From Thinopyrum elongatum (lineage: Eukaryota; Streptophyta; Magnoliopsida; Poales; Poaceae): a stretch of DNA of 64,000 nucleotides. The stretch's first letter is position 1; each line of letters begins with the position of its first letter. The notes beneath the pieces are model-generated. The model was not told the origin of the DNA and did not search any database. It saw nothing but the letters and a program-made list of their open reading frames with translations. The stretch covers positions 373,692,775 to 373,756,774 of the forward strand of contig CM022302.1 in assembly GCA_011799875.1 (NCBI GenBank). The letters run 5' to 3'. The position numbers were made by a program, and so were the translations under genes. This document shows, piece by piece, positions 1-11,200 of the stretch.

Positions 1-1
1 C

Positions 2-430
2 CGCCTCGACAACCCCGCCGACCTCGCCCGCGCCGCCAGCGTTTCCCGCCCCTGGCGCAGGTTCGGACCACCTCCCCCTCTTTCCTGCACGCGCTCCCCG
101 GTGGCCGACGCGCCCCGCAAGTCTCGCCGCCTGCGCCTGCCAAGCTCGCCGCATGTGCCCGCTGCTCGCCGGGAGGGGAAATCAATCGACGAGAAAGAGA
201 GGGAAGGGGAAAAAGCTGGCGGGGCGCATGCTGTCGGAGGGGAAATCAGTCGTCGGGAGGATGGAGGTTGGCGGCGTGCGGGAACGACCCGATCCGATCT
301 GGATCAGGGGAGGGGAGGGATATTCATTTTTGGGGGAGGTTTTTTTTGCGAAAAAGACCAGTCAAACGTCGTTACGCCATGTCATCAAATGCGGGACCCA
401 TATGTCATAATCCTCATCAAAATACTCTAA
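2..430 (+). pseudogene. F-box-like gene fragment cut by the window edge
   Basis: Codons from position 2 to about 64 read RLDNPADLARAASVSRPW followed by RRF. This resembles the second half of a plant F-box (L-x-NPADLARAxxVCRxWRR), the part that binds SKP1 in SCF ubiquitin ligases. The frame stays open to a stop at 428-430, but after residue 21 the sequence is proline/arginine-rich and no longer looks like the usual continuation (a VSDPxFLRRF-like segment). The N-terminal half lies outside the window. It may be the last usable piece of a decayed gene or a real gene with an intron nearby. The family call rests on about 20 residues only. Confidence 0.4.
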
Positions 431-655
431 GCCATCAATTAGTGTTTTTTGCAAAAGATTAGGCTCAAAATCAGTGCTTTCTGGCAGAAATTCGTAGAAG
501 AGTGTTTTCTGCAACCCGAGAATTCAATGTGGTGGTTTTTTGCAATTCACTCCATAAAGAAGCGATGCAGCTTTGGCGGCATATATTCAACACGACTGTA
601 CACAACAAAGCGCTCGTCTGTAAGCACATGGGAAATATCAGATGCTCCCATCCTT

Positions 656-803
656 GGTGCTCCCCATGCTCCAATTTCAAAAAATCAATTTTAAATGTTT
701 TAAAACTTTCTAGGAAAAAAATATGAATGTTCACAAGGAATGTAACTACGACTCCTAAAATTCAGGTTCAAACTCCAAATGCACATTGAGAAACAAAAAT
801 GTG
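656..803. repeat. Left arm of a long inverted repeat (foldback/MITE-like)
   Basis: The reverse complement of this stretch aligns with 2286-2428 over about 140 bases with scattered mismatches. Shared blocks include TTTCTCAATGT-CATTT, GAGTTTG, a T-run, and a GAGCACC-type end. The two arms point toward each other around the LINE fragment at 862-2289. I infer a non-autonomous foldback element into which the LINE inserted. The superfamily cannot be named because clean terminal repeats and a target duplication were not found. Confidence 0.55.
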
Positions 804-861
804 AAATCTAGCATAAATAGTGTAAAAAAAAGATAGAAGCAACATCGACAGTATTCACATC

Positions 862-2289
862 TTTTTTTCTGGAATACGCATAGCATGCGTATCATCTATT
901 GAAAGGTAGGGGAAAGGGCATAAAGAACCCTTCACCGGTGTTACAGTTACATACTACATGCACTCAACACCTCCACGGCTAGAGCCATTCATACAAGGAA
1001 CTACTCGCGGCTATTCCACCTACTCAACCTACGAAAGAAAGTCTCCACGCTACCCTTGATGAGCCCTGCTTGCCGCCATGCCTGTCCCTCACACACCACA
1101 CGACTCAAGACCTGGGCAATCTCCGGAGTTGCACCATCAAATACCACCGCGTTCCTGTGCTTCCAAAGCTCCCATAGTCCAAGAAGAATAACTGCCCTGA
1201 TGGTTCTCGCGCTGAGTCCCTGCTTGTGCCTACTCTGACACCATTCCGGTAGCGTGTCATCCGGGCGCGGTGCCCAATCCGGGACGTCCAGGGCAGTGCA
1301 AATATGCATCCATACCTCACGAGAGAAAACGCAAGTGAGCAAGAGGTGGGTTATAGTCTCCTCCTCCTGGTTGCAAAGAGGGCATGAGTCCTGGTGCGGG
1401 AGTCCTCTTCGTGCAAGCCTATCTGACGTCCAATATCTGTTGCGAAGCGCAAGCCATGAGAAGAAGCGGCACTGCAGTGGAGCCCTAGATTTCCACGTGA
1501 AGTCTGCCGTGGGCACAACTGTCCTGCCCGCAAATTTCGCTGCATATGCCGATCTGACAGAGAACTCTCCACCTCGCTCCCAGGACCACCTGAACCTGTC
1601 TGGTATGTCCTCCTGAAGCGCGATCTCGCTGCTTCTCGTCCAGAGGCTGAGGTACTCCCTTATGGTGTCAATTTGCAGGTCAGGCCCCAGATCCCTTGCC
1701 CATGCATTGCCCTCCAGTGCCGATGCCACTGTCCGCGATCGCCTCAGCCTAGACGGGACTGCGGCATACACCAGCGGTACTAGCTCCTGAACGCGATATC
1801 CATCAAGCCACCGGTCCTCCCAAAACAGCGCCCTGTGGCCATCCCCAAGATGCACTCTGGTTGCAGCCCTGAAGATCTGCCTGGCTTCCTTAGGTACTAC
1901 GATTTTGAACTCCTGCCAACATCGGTTTTGGTCCACCCGCTATAGCCACGGCCACCTAACTTGCATGGCCACATTGAGCCACCTCATATCTGGGATCCCA
2001 AGGCCGCCAGCCCACTTGGGCATGCATACTGATGGCCATGCAACCGCGCAGTGGCCACCCCTTGCTTCCTTCTTTCCACACCAAAGAAACCCTCGGATAA
2101 TCTTGTTGAGCGCATTGATCGTTCTTGCCGGCAGGTCCAAAGCCATCATCGCGTGCAGGGGCATTGCGCTGAGGACCGACATCACTAGAAGGAGACGCCC
2201 ACTCTTGGGTAGCGCGGAGGCCCGCCAAGATGGCAAGCATGCGCCGAGGCAATCCACTAGATATTGCAGTTGCGCTGAATTTGTCTTTT
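862..2289 (-). mobile_element. 5'-truncated LINE (non-LTR retrotransposon), 3' portion
   Basis: On the minus strand the element has the end of an ORF2-type protein, a roughly 130-base 3' UTR containing GATACGCATGCTATGCGTATT, and a short poly(A) tail (seen as T7 at 862-868). The 5' part, including endonuclease and the RT catalytic core, is missing, as is usual for LINE copies truncated during target-primed reverse transcription. I could not find a convincing target-site duplication. Confidence 0.8.
1001..2289 (-). pseudogene. LINE ORF2 remnant: RT thumb plus zf-RVT domain
   Basis: The minus frame runs from about 2289 (reading AQLQYLVD at the start) to a stop at 1001. It is one continuous frame broken by a single TAG at 1940-1942, just after RWPWL and before RVDQNRCW. 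Related LINE proteins usually have glutamine there, so CAG-to-TAG is likely. The first part corresponds to the region after the RT palm, including GGLGIPDMRW. The second contains the zinc-binding-in-RT domain, with SAYAAKF, WKSRAPLQCRFFSWLA, the CPLCNQEEE...HLLLTC cysteine/histidine cluster and WELWKHRNAVVF. No catalytic YxDD is present, so it is non-functional. Confidence 0.85.
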
Positions 2290-2428
2290 TTATTTCTCAA
2301 TGTACATTTCGAGTTTGGATCTGAAATTTTTAGGGGATGTAGTCACATTTCTTATGTACATTCAAAAAAATCACAATTTTTGAAACAGTTAAGATTGGTT
2401 TTCTGAAATTGAAGCATCCGGAGCACCT
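2286..2428. repeat. Right arm of the same inverted repeat
   Basis: This is the partner of 656-803 in inverted orientation. It begins with TTTCTCAATGTACATTT and ends near CCGGAGCACCTAC. The arm starts immediately upstream of the LINE remnant, which therefore occupies the loop of the inverted repeat. Confidence 0.55.
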
Positions 2429-2429
2429 A

Positions 2430-4370
2430 CAATTTTTGAAACAGTGATGTTTGAGAAGACAAGAACAATAAAAAAGGAAGGTAATGGCTCTAACTTGTGA
2501 TAGGCTTGGTATCAATGATAATACAACTTTTGACTTACTGGACCTCCAGGCACGTCGTTCTTATACAGTTGTTGGACTAAACATTTTGTGGCTATTAAAG
2601 AACGCTGCTCCTGCTCGCATTGTCAGGTACAGGGTATGAATAGTGTGCGGTATGATCAGCTAACAGTAATCATATATTCCTAATGGCACCCAGATTATTG
2701 AAGTTAGTTTTGTTGGTTAAACAACTCTTAGAGGCCAGAAAATCCGGCATCAATTGGAAGCAAGTCCGACAATATCTGGTGGTTCATGATTATGACATTG
2801 CAGATGAATCTTATAAACATTACTAGTAATAAAAAGTACAACTATGTAAGAAACACCAGCTTAGCCGCCTGGATTGAATTTATAAACCCCAGAGCAGAGC
2901 AGAGAAGAAGAGAGAAACTACTGACATGATTTAGAAGCATACAACTTAGCAAAGCTATTATGGTACTAGAAAAGATTGAATCAAGAAGAAGAAAGCTGCA
3001 GGAACACAATCATCACCACAACAAAGGAACGGATCAATGGACGGACCTGCTCAAATACCACGCGCACGGCCGACCTTCCGCCTCCCGTTCCCTCTCTCCG
3101 GGCGCCGTGCGAAGAGGTCTTTATTTTTCGAAACGCGTGCGAAGAGGTCTTGGGGAACGAGAACCGGAGCAATGGCGTATATATATGGGCGGGGAGCGAG
3201 AGATGACTTGTGGAGGCGACGAACGCGCCGTCGACGTCAGCCGCAGCTGTGGGACATACTAACGGAACGAAGAAAAATGAGTCGCCGGCGCGTGGAACGG
3301 CAGGCCTAACCGGAGCGATAAGTCGCCGGCTTCCTGTGCTGAGAGGTGGCGACGGTACACATCATTGTCAAGGGGAGCAGGAGCTGAGAGCGGTTGCTCT
3401 GCTTTGTTTCTGTCCGGTGGCGGTGGGTGCTGTGCTCTGATCCTGCCGAGAATTTTTTCCGTTCGGTTCCTTCTCTTCTCCCTTGTTAGATCCTGCGACA
3501 TACACGGAAAAGTTGGCCAGAAAACGTCAGGCCGTTACTGCACCAGTACGTCATGACTCATGAGTGCTCTCACTCTCGCTAGACGCTAGTACTCAAGCAT
3601 GGAAAAAGGAACAAAAAACAAAAGAGAGAAAAGCAAGCGGAAACAGCAAAGGAGGCTGCCCCTGCAGACTGCAGTGGATAAACGAAGAGACCCCGGAGTC
3701 CGGCGCAAGATCGGGATCCTGGAGTTCGTTGTCACGTGAAGTCCTCGTCTCTATCGTCCGATCAGTCACGGCGTGCATGGTTGTGGCGTATCGTTTCCTC
3801 TTTCGCGCAATGCCGAGAGATGATTTGTGTGCTTGCTTGCGGAGCTGCTCGTCCTCGCCGTTTGCTCCACGCGCGCAACCGGTGGGCGCGACGGAATCAG
3901 CCAGCACGGTGAACTCCTCACGATGGCCGCATTTTCAGTTGCGTGCGCTTCCAACTCGTGGTGCTACTGCTAACAAACTGCCTAGCTAGCTAGCGTGCAT
4001 TCCAGAGCGCCGGTCCCGCGTACGACCACCAGCGGCGAGAGCCTTTCCCGGCTACGTACGCTTGTGGCTTTTCTGCAGCAATCATCTTAATCACCTCATG
4101 ATTGCTGTCACCAACCATTGTTTTGATTAGGCAGAAACTTTTGTCCTCACGCCCTCGATCACAGGACTCACGAGGATCAGATTATCCGGAATCGCAGCGC
4201 CCAAGCAAAGAGAGGAAGGGAGCTATATCTCGCTCAGCCAGACATGGAAGATAGCCTCGCCTCCAGGATTTCCTGCGAGCTACAGTATTGGGCCAGCTCA
4301 TGTTCTTGCATCGCTCTCACTTGCTGCGGGTTCGTTGTTGCTTCGGTTTTCTCGAGAGCAACTAGTTAAC
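2430..4370. other. Stretch without a recognisable gene
   Basis: No open frame here resembles a known protein. From about 3040 to 4060 the DNA is GC-richer and has mixed ORFs of low complexity on both strands. A TATATATATGGGCGGGG block at about 3178-3194 could be a core promoter on either strand, but no coding sequence with typical structure follows within several hundred bases. It could be an old promoter or gene remnant or repeat-derived DNA. Confidence 0.3.
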
Positions 4371-4611
4371 GAGCGCTCCTTCGGGAGACTCGCAACGATC
4401 AGCGCCACTTGGCGCGCTCTCAGCCGCCCGTCACGTGTCGCGCTTTGGGCGCTCCCTCCGGATTTTTATTTTTTCGCACTCATTTTCGGCTTTTAAAACG
4501 TTTTTTCCAGTTTTTTTCGACATTTCGGTTTTTCACCGGTCTTCCTTAACTTTTGGAACAAAAAAATTCAAAAAAAAAATTTGCGCGAAAAAAACGTGTT
4601 TTTTTTTTCGC

Positions 4612-5012
4612 GAGAATCACGGTTTTGCTTCCACGAGAGTCACGGCCGTGCCTCTCGAAAATGAAAAAAAGTGTTTTCTATTTTTTTTTCTTCCGCGAGA
4701 GGCACGGTTTTTCTTTCGAGAGAGGCACGGTTGTGCTTTCACGAGAGGCACGGCCGTGTCTCTCGGAAATGGAAAAGAACGCGTTTTCTATTTTTTTTTT
4801 CCTTCCGAGAGGGGCACGGTTTTGCTTCCGCGAGAGGCACGGTTGTGCTTTCACGAGAGGTTCTGTTTTTTTTTTTGCGAGAGGCACGGTTTTGCTTCCG
4901 CGAGAGGCATGCCTCCTCGGAAACGAAAAAAAACACGTTTTTTCTTCTTCTTTTTTACCTTCCGCGAGAGGCACGGTTGTGATTTCGCGAGAGGCACGGG
5001 CGTGCCTCTTTC
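4612..5012. repeat. Degenerate tandem repeat, GAGAGGCACGG units
   Basis: About fifteen short units built on GAGAGGCACGG followed by TTTTGCTTC, TTGTGCTTTC or CCGTGCCTCTC are arranged in three or four larger blocks separated by A-rich and T-rich spacers. Several units meet head to head and form near-palindromes, for example 4743-4764 and 4635-4656, each with one mismatch over 22 bases. The flanks at 4370-4450 and 5150-5245 look like ends of a non-autonomous DNA transposon, perhaps Mutator-like, but I could not pair the termini. ORFs reading across the repeats (RERHGCAFTRGTAV-like) are by-products of periodicity. Confidence 0.7.
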
Positions 5013-5230
5013 GAAAAGGGAAAAAACCCGTGCTCCAGGTTCGGTTTTTTCGTCCGGTTTTTTCCGTGAAAAAAAAGTTCATCAAAACCTATCAACATGG
5101 AATCTAGTTTTGAAGATCTCGACGCGAGGAATCCAACGGTGAAAATGGTTCAAGATTTGGGCACACGGTTTAAGAGCTAAAACATTTTGAATCTACGAAA
5201 AAAGGGAAAACTCTCAGGTTGCGACAAGTG

Positions 5231-5395
5231 CGCGGAAAAACCCATTAAAACAAAAAAACAAAAAAAAACGACGAATAAAAAAACTAGGAAAAACGAAAAA
5301 GAAGAAAAACAGAGGGAACCCGAAATCACTAGTTAAGGAGTACTCATTGCAAAGATCACGTTTTTTTTGTTTTTTTGTTTTAATGGGGTTTTCCA
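5231..5395. repeat. Inverted repeat (hairpin) around A/T-rich arms
   Basis: The stretch GGAAAAACCCATTAAAACAA at about 5234-5253, continuing through A-runs to 5270, is repeated in inverted form at about 5358-5393 (CGTTTTTTTTG to AATGGGGTTTTCC). The loop holds ACTAGTTAAGGAGTACTCATTGC, which resembles ACTAGTTAACGAGCGCTCC at 4361-4379 in direct orientation. This suggests two related element ends close together. Confidence 0.5.
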
Positions 5396-5930
5396 TTTCT
5401 TTCACGGTTTTTACTTTTTTTTTCCTTTTCCTTCTTTTCTATGATTTTTTGTTTCTTCCATTCCAATGTTTTTCTTTCCTTTATTTTATTTTTCTTCCAT
5501 TTTCTTTGTTTCTTTCTTGGTTTTTATCGTTTTTCTTTGTTTCTTTCTCGGTATTCACTGTTTTTATTCTTTTGCACTGGTTTTAATAGGTTTTATTTGT
5601 TTTGTTATTTCTTCTGTCTATTTTCATTCGTTTTTTCTTTCTCTTTCCGTATAGGGCAGGAATATATTTTTATAAACGTTTAACATTTTTTTCAAATAAA
5701 CGAAACATTTTTCGTATACATCTGAAACATTTTTAAGATACATTATTAACATTCTTTTCAAACATATATTTAGATGTCAACCTTTTACATACACATTCAA
5801 CATTTTTCATATACACCAGAAATATTTTTTATATATAAAATTAACATTTTCCAAATACATGATCAACAATTTTGAAAACTTATATTTTTTTATGTCTACC
5901 TTATTTTCATACACATTATACACATGCAAC
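5396..5930. repeat. T-rich low complexity then AACATTTTT-type minisatellite
   Basis: Bases 5396-5650 are almost pure pyrimidine, with T-runs broken by C and G. Bases 5680-5880 repeat a degenerate motif of about 20-25 bases, AACATTTTTnnnATACA, roughly eight times. Similar AACATTTTT arrays are common in Triticeae non-coding repeats. No gene is visible. Confidence 0.6.
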
Positions 5931-5973
5931 CGGGACACGCTGCCAAAAGTTAGCTCACTCGTCACTTCCGTTG

Positions 5974-6000
5974 CCCCCCCCCCCCCCCCCCCCCCCCCCC
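5974..6000. repeat. Homopolymer run of 27 C, followed by CA/CCA-rich DNA
   Basis: An uninterrupted run of 27 cytosines is followed by ACCACCACACCCACC and CACACACAC to about 6040. Its exact length should be treated as uncertain because such runs are error-prone in sequencing. Confidence 0.9.
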
Positions 6001-6040
6001 ACCACCACACCCACCACCCCACCCCACGCACACACACCCT

Positions 6041-8020
6041 AACCCCCTCATCGACACAAAAACCAAAATAGCAATACAAGCGAGGCAGCGAAGCGCGCTA
6101 CCTTCTAATTTTCATTATCTCTCATTCAGCCAGTTGAACCATGGAATAACAACAAAAAATGAACCAATGATTACATTAATTATTTTCCATTGTCACATTT
6201 TGCTGTGAATTTAACTCATAAACCAATACACTGTCTAACAAGTTTCCTCATTTCAGATTTTTACGGGATCTACAAACATGGATAACTTCCAACAAGCAAA
6301 GTTATTCGTCTTGACAAGACACACAATTTTTATGTTGAGGACATCCATTTTGGATCATCCTAGGGACGATTTCTTGAAATTAAAGAAAGTCAGCTCTCTG
6401 TTTTCACACTAGAAGTGCCTCCAACTATCGCACAAAGTCCATGACCCTGCAAAGTACAAAAAAAAGTTAATAAGATTTACGCCCTATGTAAACAAATAAA
6501 AGAAATGATCTAAAACGTCTTATATTTGTTCACATGGGAAGTAATAACTAGTAGTAGTGGAAAAAATGTTACTAGCCCATCATTTTTTTGGGAAAAGACG
6601 CTCAAAGAGCATCTTAGATTTGTTAACTAAAACAATAGGTCAATAGCCAATACGATGGAAAAACAACTAGACGCAAAATGCTCAGTAGAAAATAAAGTTA
6701 CATTGAAAATCATGTTAGCCTTCTTTCTTAGATTGTCCGCCGTCCGCCGGAGATTGAAAATTACATTGAACCAACAGTGAAGGAAAAAGGAGAAATCACT
6801 GAAGAAAAATCGACTAGAGCATCGCCCATGCATCATAGATTTAAAATCCACCACCATCCAGAGATTAGGAGAAATCAGACCATGTCATAGAATAACACAA
6901 AAGAAGATGGTGAAGTCGCCACACCAAAAGTCAGCCAATTGTTCTCCTTGATAGACAAACCAACTACCAAGATATGAAGAGGGCCAAACAAATCTAGCGA
7001 CACAAACTCTCACACGCCCTTCACCTGGGCCAAATCGAACATCATTGAGGTGGGAAGATGCCAAAGAAAGCTTATTCCAACACACCATCACCTCAGGGAA
7101 ACAAAGCTTAAGGAAAAGAAAAATAAAAAGTCTAGCTATACCTTTTAATAAAGGAAATTCTTAGTCCATCATTAATATTTGTAGAAAAGTCCCTATGTTT
7201 TTTGGGTTTATATATTAAGCCTATTTTCCTTACGTAAGTCACGTCGCCAATTCAGTTCCTTTCTGTTTCCGTTTTCTTTGTAAAAAGTCCCTCACGTACC
7301 CGTCTCGCTTGCTCTCGTTATTTAATCCACTAGGACATGATCGGAAAGAGAGAGGGAGGCAACTGCACGCATGATTCCCTAACGACCCCGAAAACATCGG
7401 CGACCTCTGTGCCTCCGGCGATCACCCACCCGGGCTGCCGCGCTTTTCAGGTGTTTGTCCCAAATAGCACGCTCCACCAGACCGGAGCCCTTCAACCTTA
7501 GCTCCCTCACAAGTCGATGAAAAGGACGCGGTGGCTGGAAGCGGGAAGGCAGGCGGCGACGAAAAGAGAGACGATGGTGCTCCCGAGCGGAAAGGAGGTC
7601 GCATGTTGAGTCCAAGCCGTTCGTCTGTCGAGCCCGGCCCATCGAGATCGCCTGATAGTACTGGCGTCACTTGCCATGATAGCTGATTCATCAGTTTATG
7701 CTTCTACCACTAAAAAAAATAATCAGTTTATGCTTCTGCTCGGTGATCTGCTCGTGCGAATCAGCCATCATGAGCATGCTTGTGGCATGGCAAAAATGAC
7801 GTGGTGTGTTGAGGAGGTAAAAACACACTTAATTATTTCCTTTTTTTCATGCCCATTTCTACAGTCATGACATCATTTTGTATTGTATACTCGTTGCAAC
7901 GCACTGACAAGTTTTTTAGTCATTTTTAATAGAACGTCTTTTGTTTAAAGAACAACCCTCTGTACCCCAAAAGAAAAAAGAGAAATAACAACCCTCTGTA
8001 TTTCACACCCTGTCCTTTGG
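6041..8020. other. Stretch without a recognisable gene
   Basis: Only AT-rich intergenic-type sequence is visible, with short unrelated ORFs. A GC-richer patch at 7380-7690 has open frames on the minus strand, but they lack recognisable motifs. No tRNA, MITE ends or LTRs were seen. Confidence 0.3.
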
Positions 8021-8021
8021 T

Positions 8022-8029
8022 CTATATTT
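8022..8029 (+). promoter_or_regulatory. Candidate TATA box of the C2-domain gene
   Basis: CTATATTTA lies about 190 bases upstream of the ATG at 8212, with ACTCAGAACCG just downstream. Transcription would be expected to start near 8050-8060, giving a GC-rich 5' UTR of about 155 bases. Placement is by motif and spacing only. Confidence 0.45.
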
Positions 8030-8211
8030 AGACTCAGAACCGAAACCGGCGGGCGAGAACCGAGGAGTCCCCGAGCCACGCCACTCCACCCCAATTTCCA
8101 TGCGAGGGCCGAGGACGCAAGCGAGAGCGGAGGACCGACATCCGGATCTGCATCCTGCCGCTCAACTCGACCGCGCGTTCACGCCACAGGGACTCAGGAG
8201 GAAGAGGATCG

Positions 8212-11200
8212 ATGGTGCACGGAACGCTGGAGGTGCTGCTCGTCGGCGCCAAGGGCCTCGAGAACACCGATTACCTGTGTGCGTACGCATCAACTAATCC
8301 ATCCTCTGGCTTTGTGAACCCTAATAATCTTTTAAGATAGCGATTGCTTCTAGGGTTCGTTAATGCCGCCGTGCGTGGTACCAGTGCGGACCATTCTGTT
8401 TTCCTTCGATCGGGACGTTGCCGTTCGTGCTAGTATTAATTAATCGCCTCGCTAGAATTTTGATCGATCGGGTCGACTGCTTATCCGTATTAAATCGCCG
8501 TTTCGGCCCTCTCTGCGGCATCCTGGATTTATGTATAGCCTCGCAGCAATTAGTATAGGCGTAGAAAGGCCGTGCCGCTATCTGTGAAAAATGGTGAGCG
8601 CCGAGGAAATGTTTCCTGCATTTGTTGGCTGTTTTTTCCATCATTTTTGTAAGGACTCTGGTGATGATAAGTTGCTTCTTGTTGACAAATCGAGCGCAGG
8701 CAATATGGACCCGTACGCACTTCTCAAATGCCGCTCGCAGGAGCAGAGGAGCAGTATTGCATCAGGTGGATATGCTCTTCGATTTGTTCCTTTTTCGTTA
8801 CCATTGATTCTGTCATTCATCTTTCATGTACTGCTAATATAGGTTTCAAATTTGATGATTATTTTTGCATTGCTAAACAAACAGCTCTAACTTGTGGCTC
8901 TAACAATCTAGTGAGACTGAGGTGTTTGTTTTGGAGTGTTTTTTCTCCATAACCCCTTTACAGCGTCTTCTCAAACCTCTGCATGTGTTTCGGTAAACAT
9001 AGGCCGTAATCAGATGCCTCGTTAACGGATCCCACAGCTATTCACGGATGATTCCGCTCACCCTTATTGAATTGCGTTACTGAATTGAGCCTCCTCGCCC
9101 TCCAGACATGGTAATGAATATGAATCGGGCGGTCTCATAAGGAGATAAATAAATGATAACAATTTATGCAAAGTTAATTTTTGTGACTCTCGGAACAGGC
9201 TTTCGCTCCGCTTTATATATAAAGCAACCACCGAATAAAGCACACGGCTGAACGATACAAGGTGGAGAGGTAGCCCTCTTACAAAGCAAATCCTTGGCTA
9301 ATCGGATCACGCAGAAGGCACACGACTACGATACTGAAGGAGAACACAGGGAAGATTGGATAAAACGTCATGCCACGCCCTAGCATACCTAATCTCCATG
9401 ACAACGTCCTCAGAAGGGAAGACGGCACGGAGCGTTTCCACTGCCGAGTCCGAAGTGGACATGAGTTTTCACCCAAAGCGCAGAGCTTTCGCTCGGCAGC
9501 TCACCGGTCTCCAGGACAACCGCGATGAACCCAAACTCCTAGATCTGGATCTGGGCGTCGCCACTGCCAATGACAAGAGGACGAACCCGAGCCACCCGAC
9601 ACAATCCCGTTGCCGCCCACATGACCAAGGGGACGCCACCACCACCGCCATAGCACCCACCGGAGAGCAAACCATATGCTGCCAACCTTCTGAGGCCACC
9701 GCCCGGTGTCCAAGGCCCGAAACACCGCCATCTGCCCACTTCACAGCGCACCCACCACCAAGGTTTTTGAGTCGCCAAGTCAAGCCAAGTCGCCGAGGCT
9801 GTGGCTAGTGGCTTGCTGGCTTGAGTCTGCGACTTGGCTTGATTAGTCGCCCCAAGTCGCCATGGCTTAGAATAGGATTTAGGGGTAGAATTAGGAGTGA
9901 TATTACCTTGTAATCTTTTATAGTTGGCAATGGAAATCCCTTTCTGACCTTGTGCAAGCTCGTCTTTCTTGATTGTAGGTGCACCTTGCAGTATAAATGT
10001 AATAGCAAGCATGAGCATCAAGTTGTTTGCACCTTGCAGTATATATGTAATAGGAAACTTGCACATTTGAGTTGAAATAAAGAGGAGAACTTACTTCTTG
10101 TGTGTCCATCTGTCCCAATTTGTTTTCCTTGATGATCCATATTTCTTTGCACCTGATCACCTGATTCAGATAAGGAAAACAACAGCAGTTCTACATATAA
10201 ATACCATCACAGATCACAGCAACAAGTATTACAACAGAAATTAAGCATTAGTTCATTACATTTAACTACGAACTACCAAGTTCTTAACTCTTAACAACCA
10301 GCCCCAAATCGACCCCAAATCCTATGTCCAAAATAAGGGATAAGGCACACCAGCCCAACCCCCAAGCCCCCAACTCCATATGTCCAAAAAGAAGCCACAC
10401 CAGCCCCAAATGCTATGTCCAAAATAAGGGATAAGGCACACCAGCCCAGCCCCCAACTCCATATGTCCAAAAAGAAGCCACACCAGCCCCAAATCCTATG
10501 TCCAAAATAAGGCACACCAGCCCCAAGAGCCCCCAACTCCATATGTCCAAAATGAAGCCACACCAGCCCAAGTTCCATCAATCGTCCTAGTAATCAAGAT
10601 CATCATCAAAGCCAATGGAGCCTATCTCTTCACCTCCACCTTCACCTTCACCTTGATTTCCCTCTTGATCATCTTCACTTGTTGAATAATCTTCAAGCTC
10701 AACCTCCTGATTTGCATCCTCCTCCTCGTCCTCATCTTCTCCAACTTGGTTTTGCACTCGAGATCGAGAATAGACATGGGTAACAGCAGCCTGGCTCCCA
10801 CTCCCACGGCTTCTAAGGTTGCGCAATGGACCTTCAGAAGCACCGACAGCTTCGTCAACTTGAGCCCAAGTGATATCAGCCCCTTCATAAACCGGCTGGG
10901 CATTATGGTCAACCCATTCATTGTCCCATTGTAAGTCTTCTAGAACCAATGGGTCAGACCTAGTCCCTTTGGAGCCTTCCTCACGAATCTTTTGGAACCT
11001 ATCGGCATTCTTCCGGTTGTATTGAACATATGACAAATCATTAAGTCTTTGGAACTCCAACCTATTTCTCTTTTTGCTATGGATCTGAAAACAACATACA
11101 AGAAAACAATTAGCAAGGCTACCATAAGCACCCCACCAAAGAACTACAGAAGTGCAATGAACATCAAGTTGGTACTTACTACTTACATTTTGAAAGCAAG

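Noticed and set aside
4435..5142. 235-residue plus-strand ORF with RERHGCAFTRGTAV-like repeats
   Set aside because: Produced by the periodic GAGAGGCACGG repeat; other frames on both strands are open as well.
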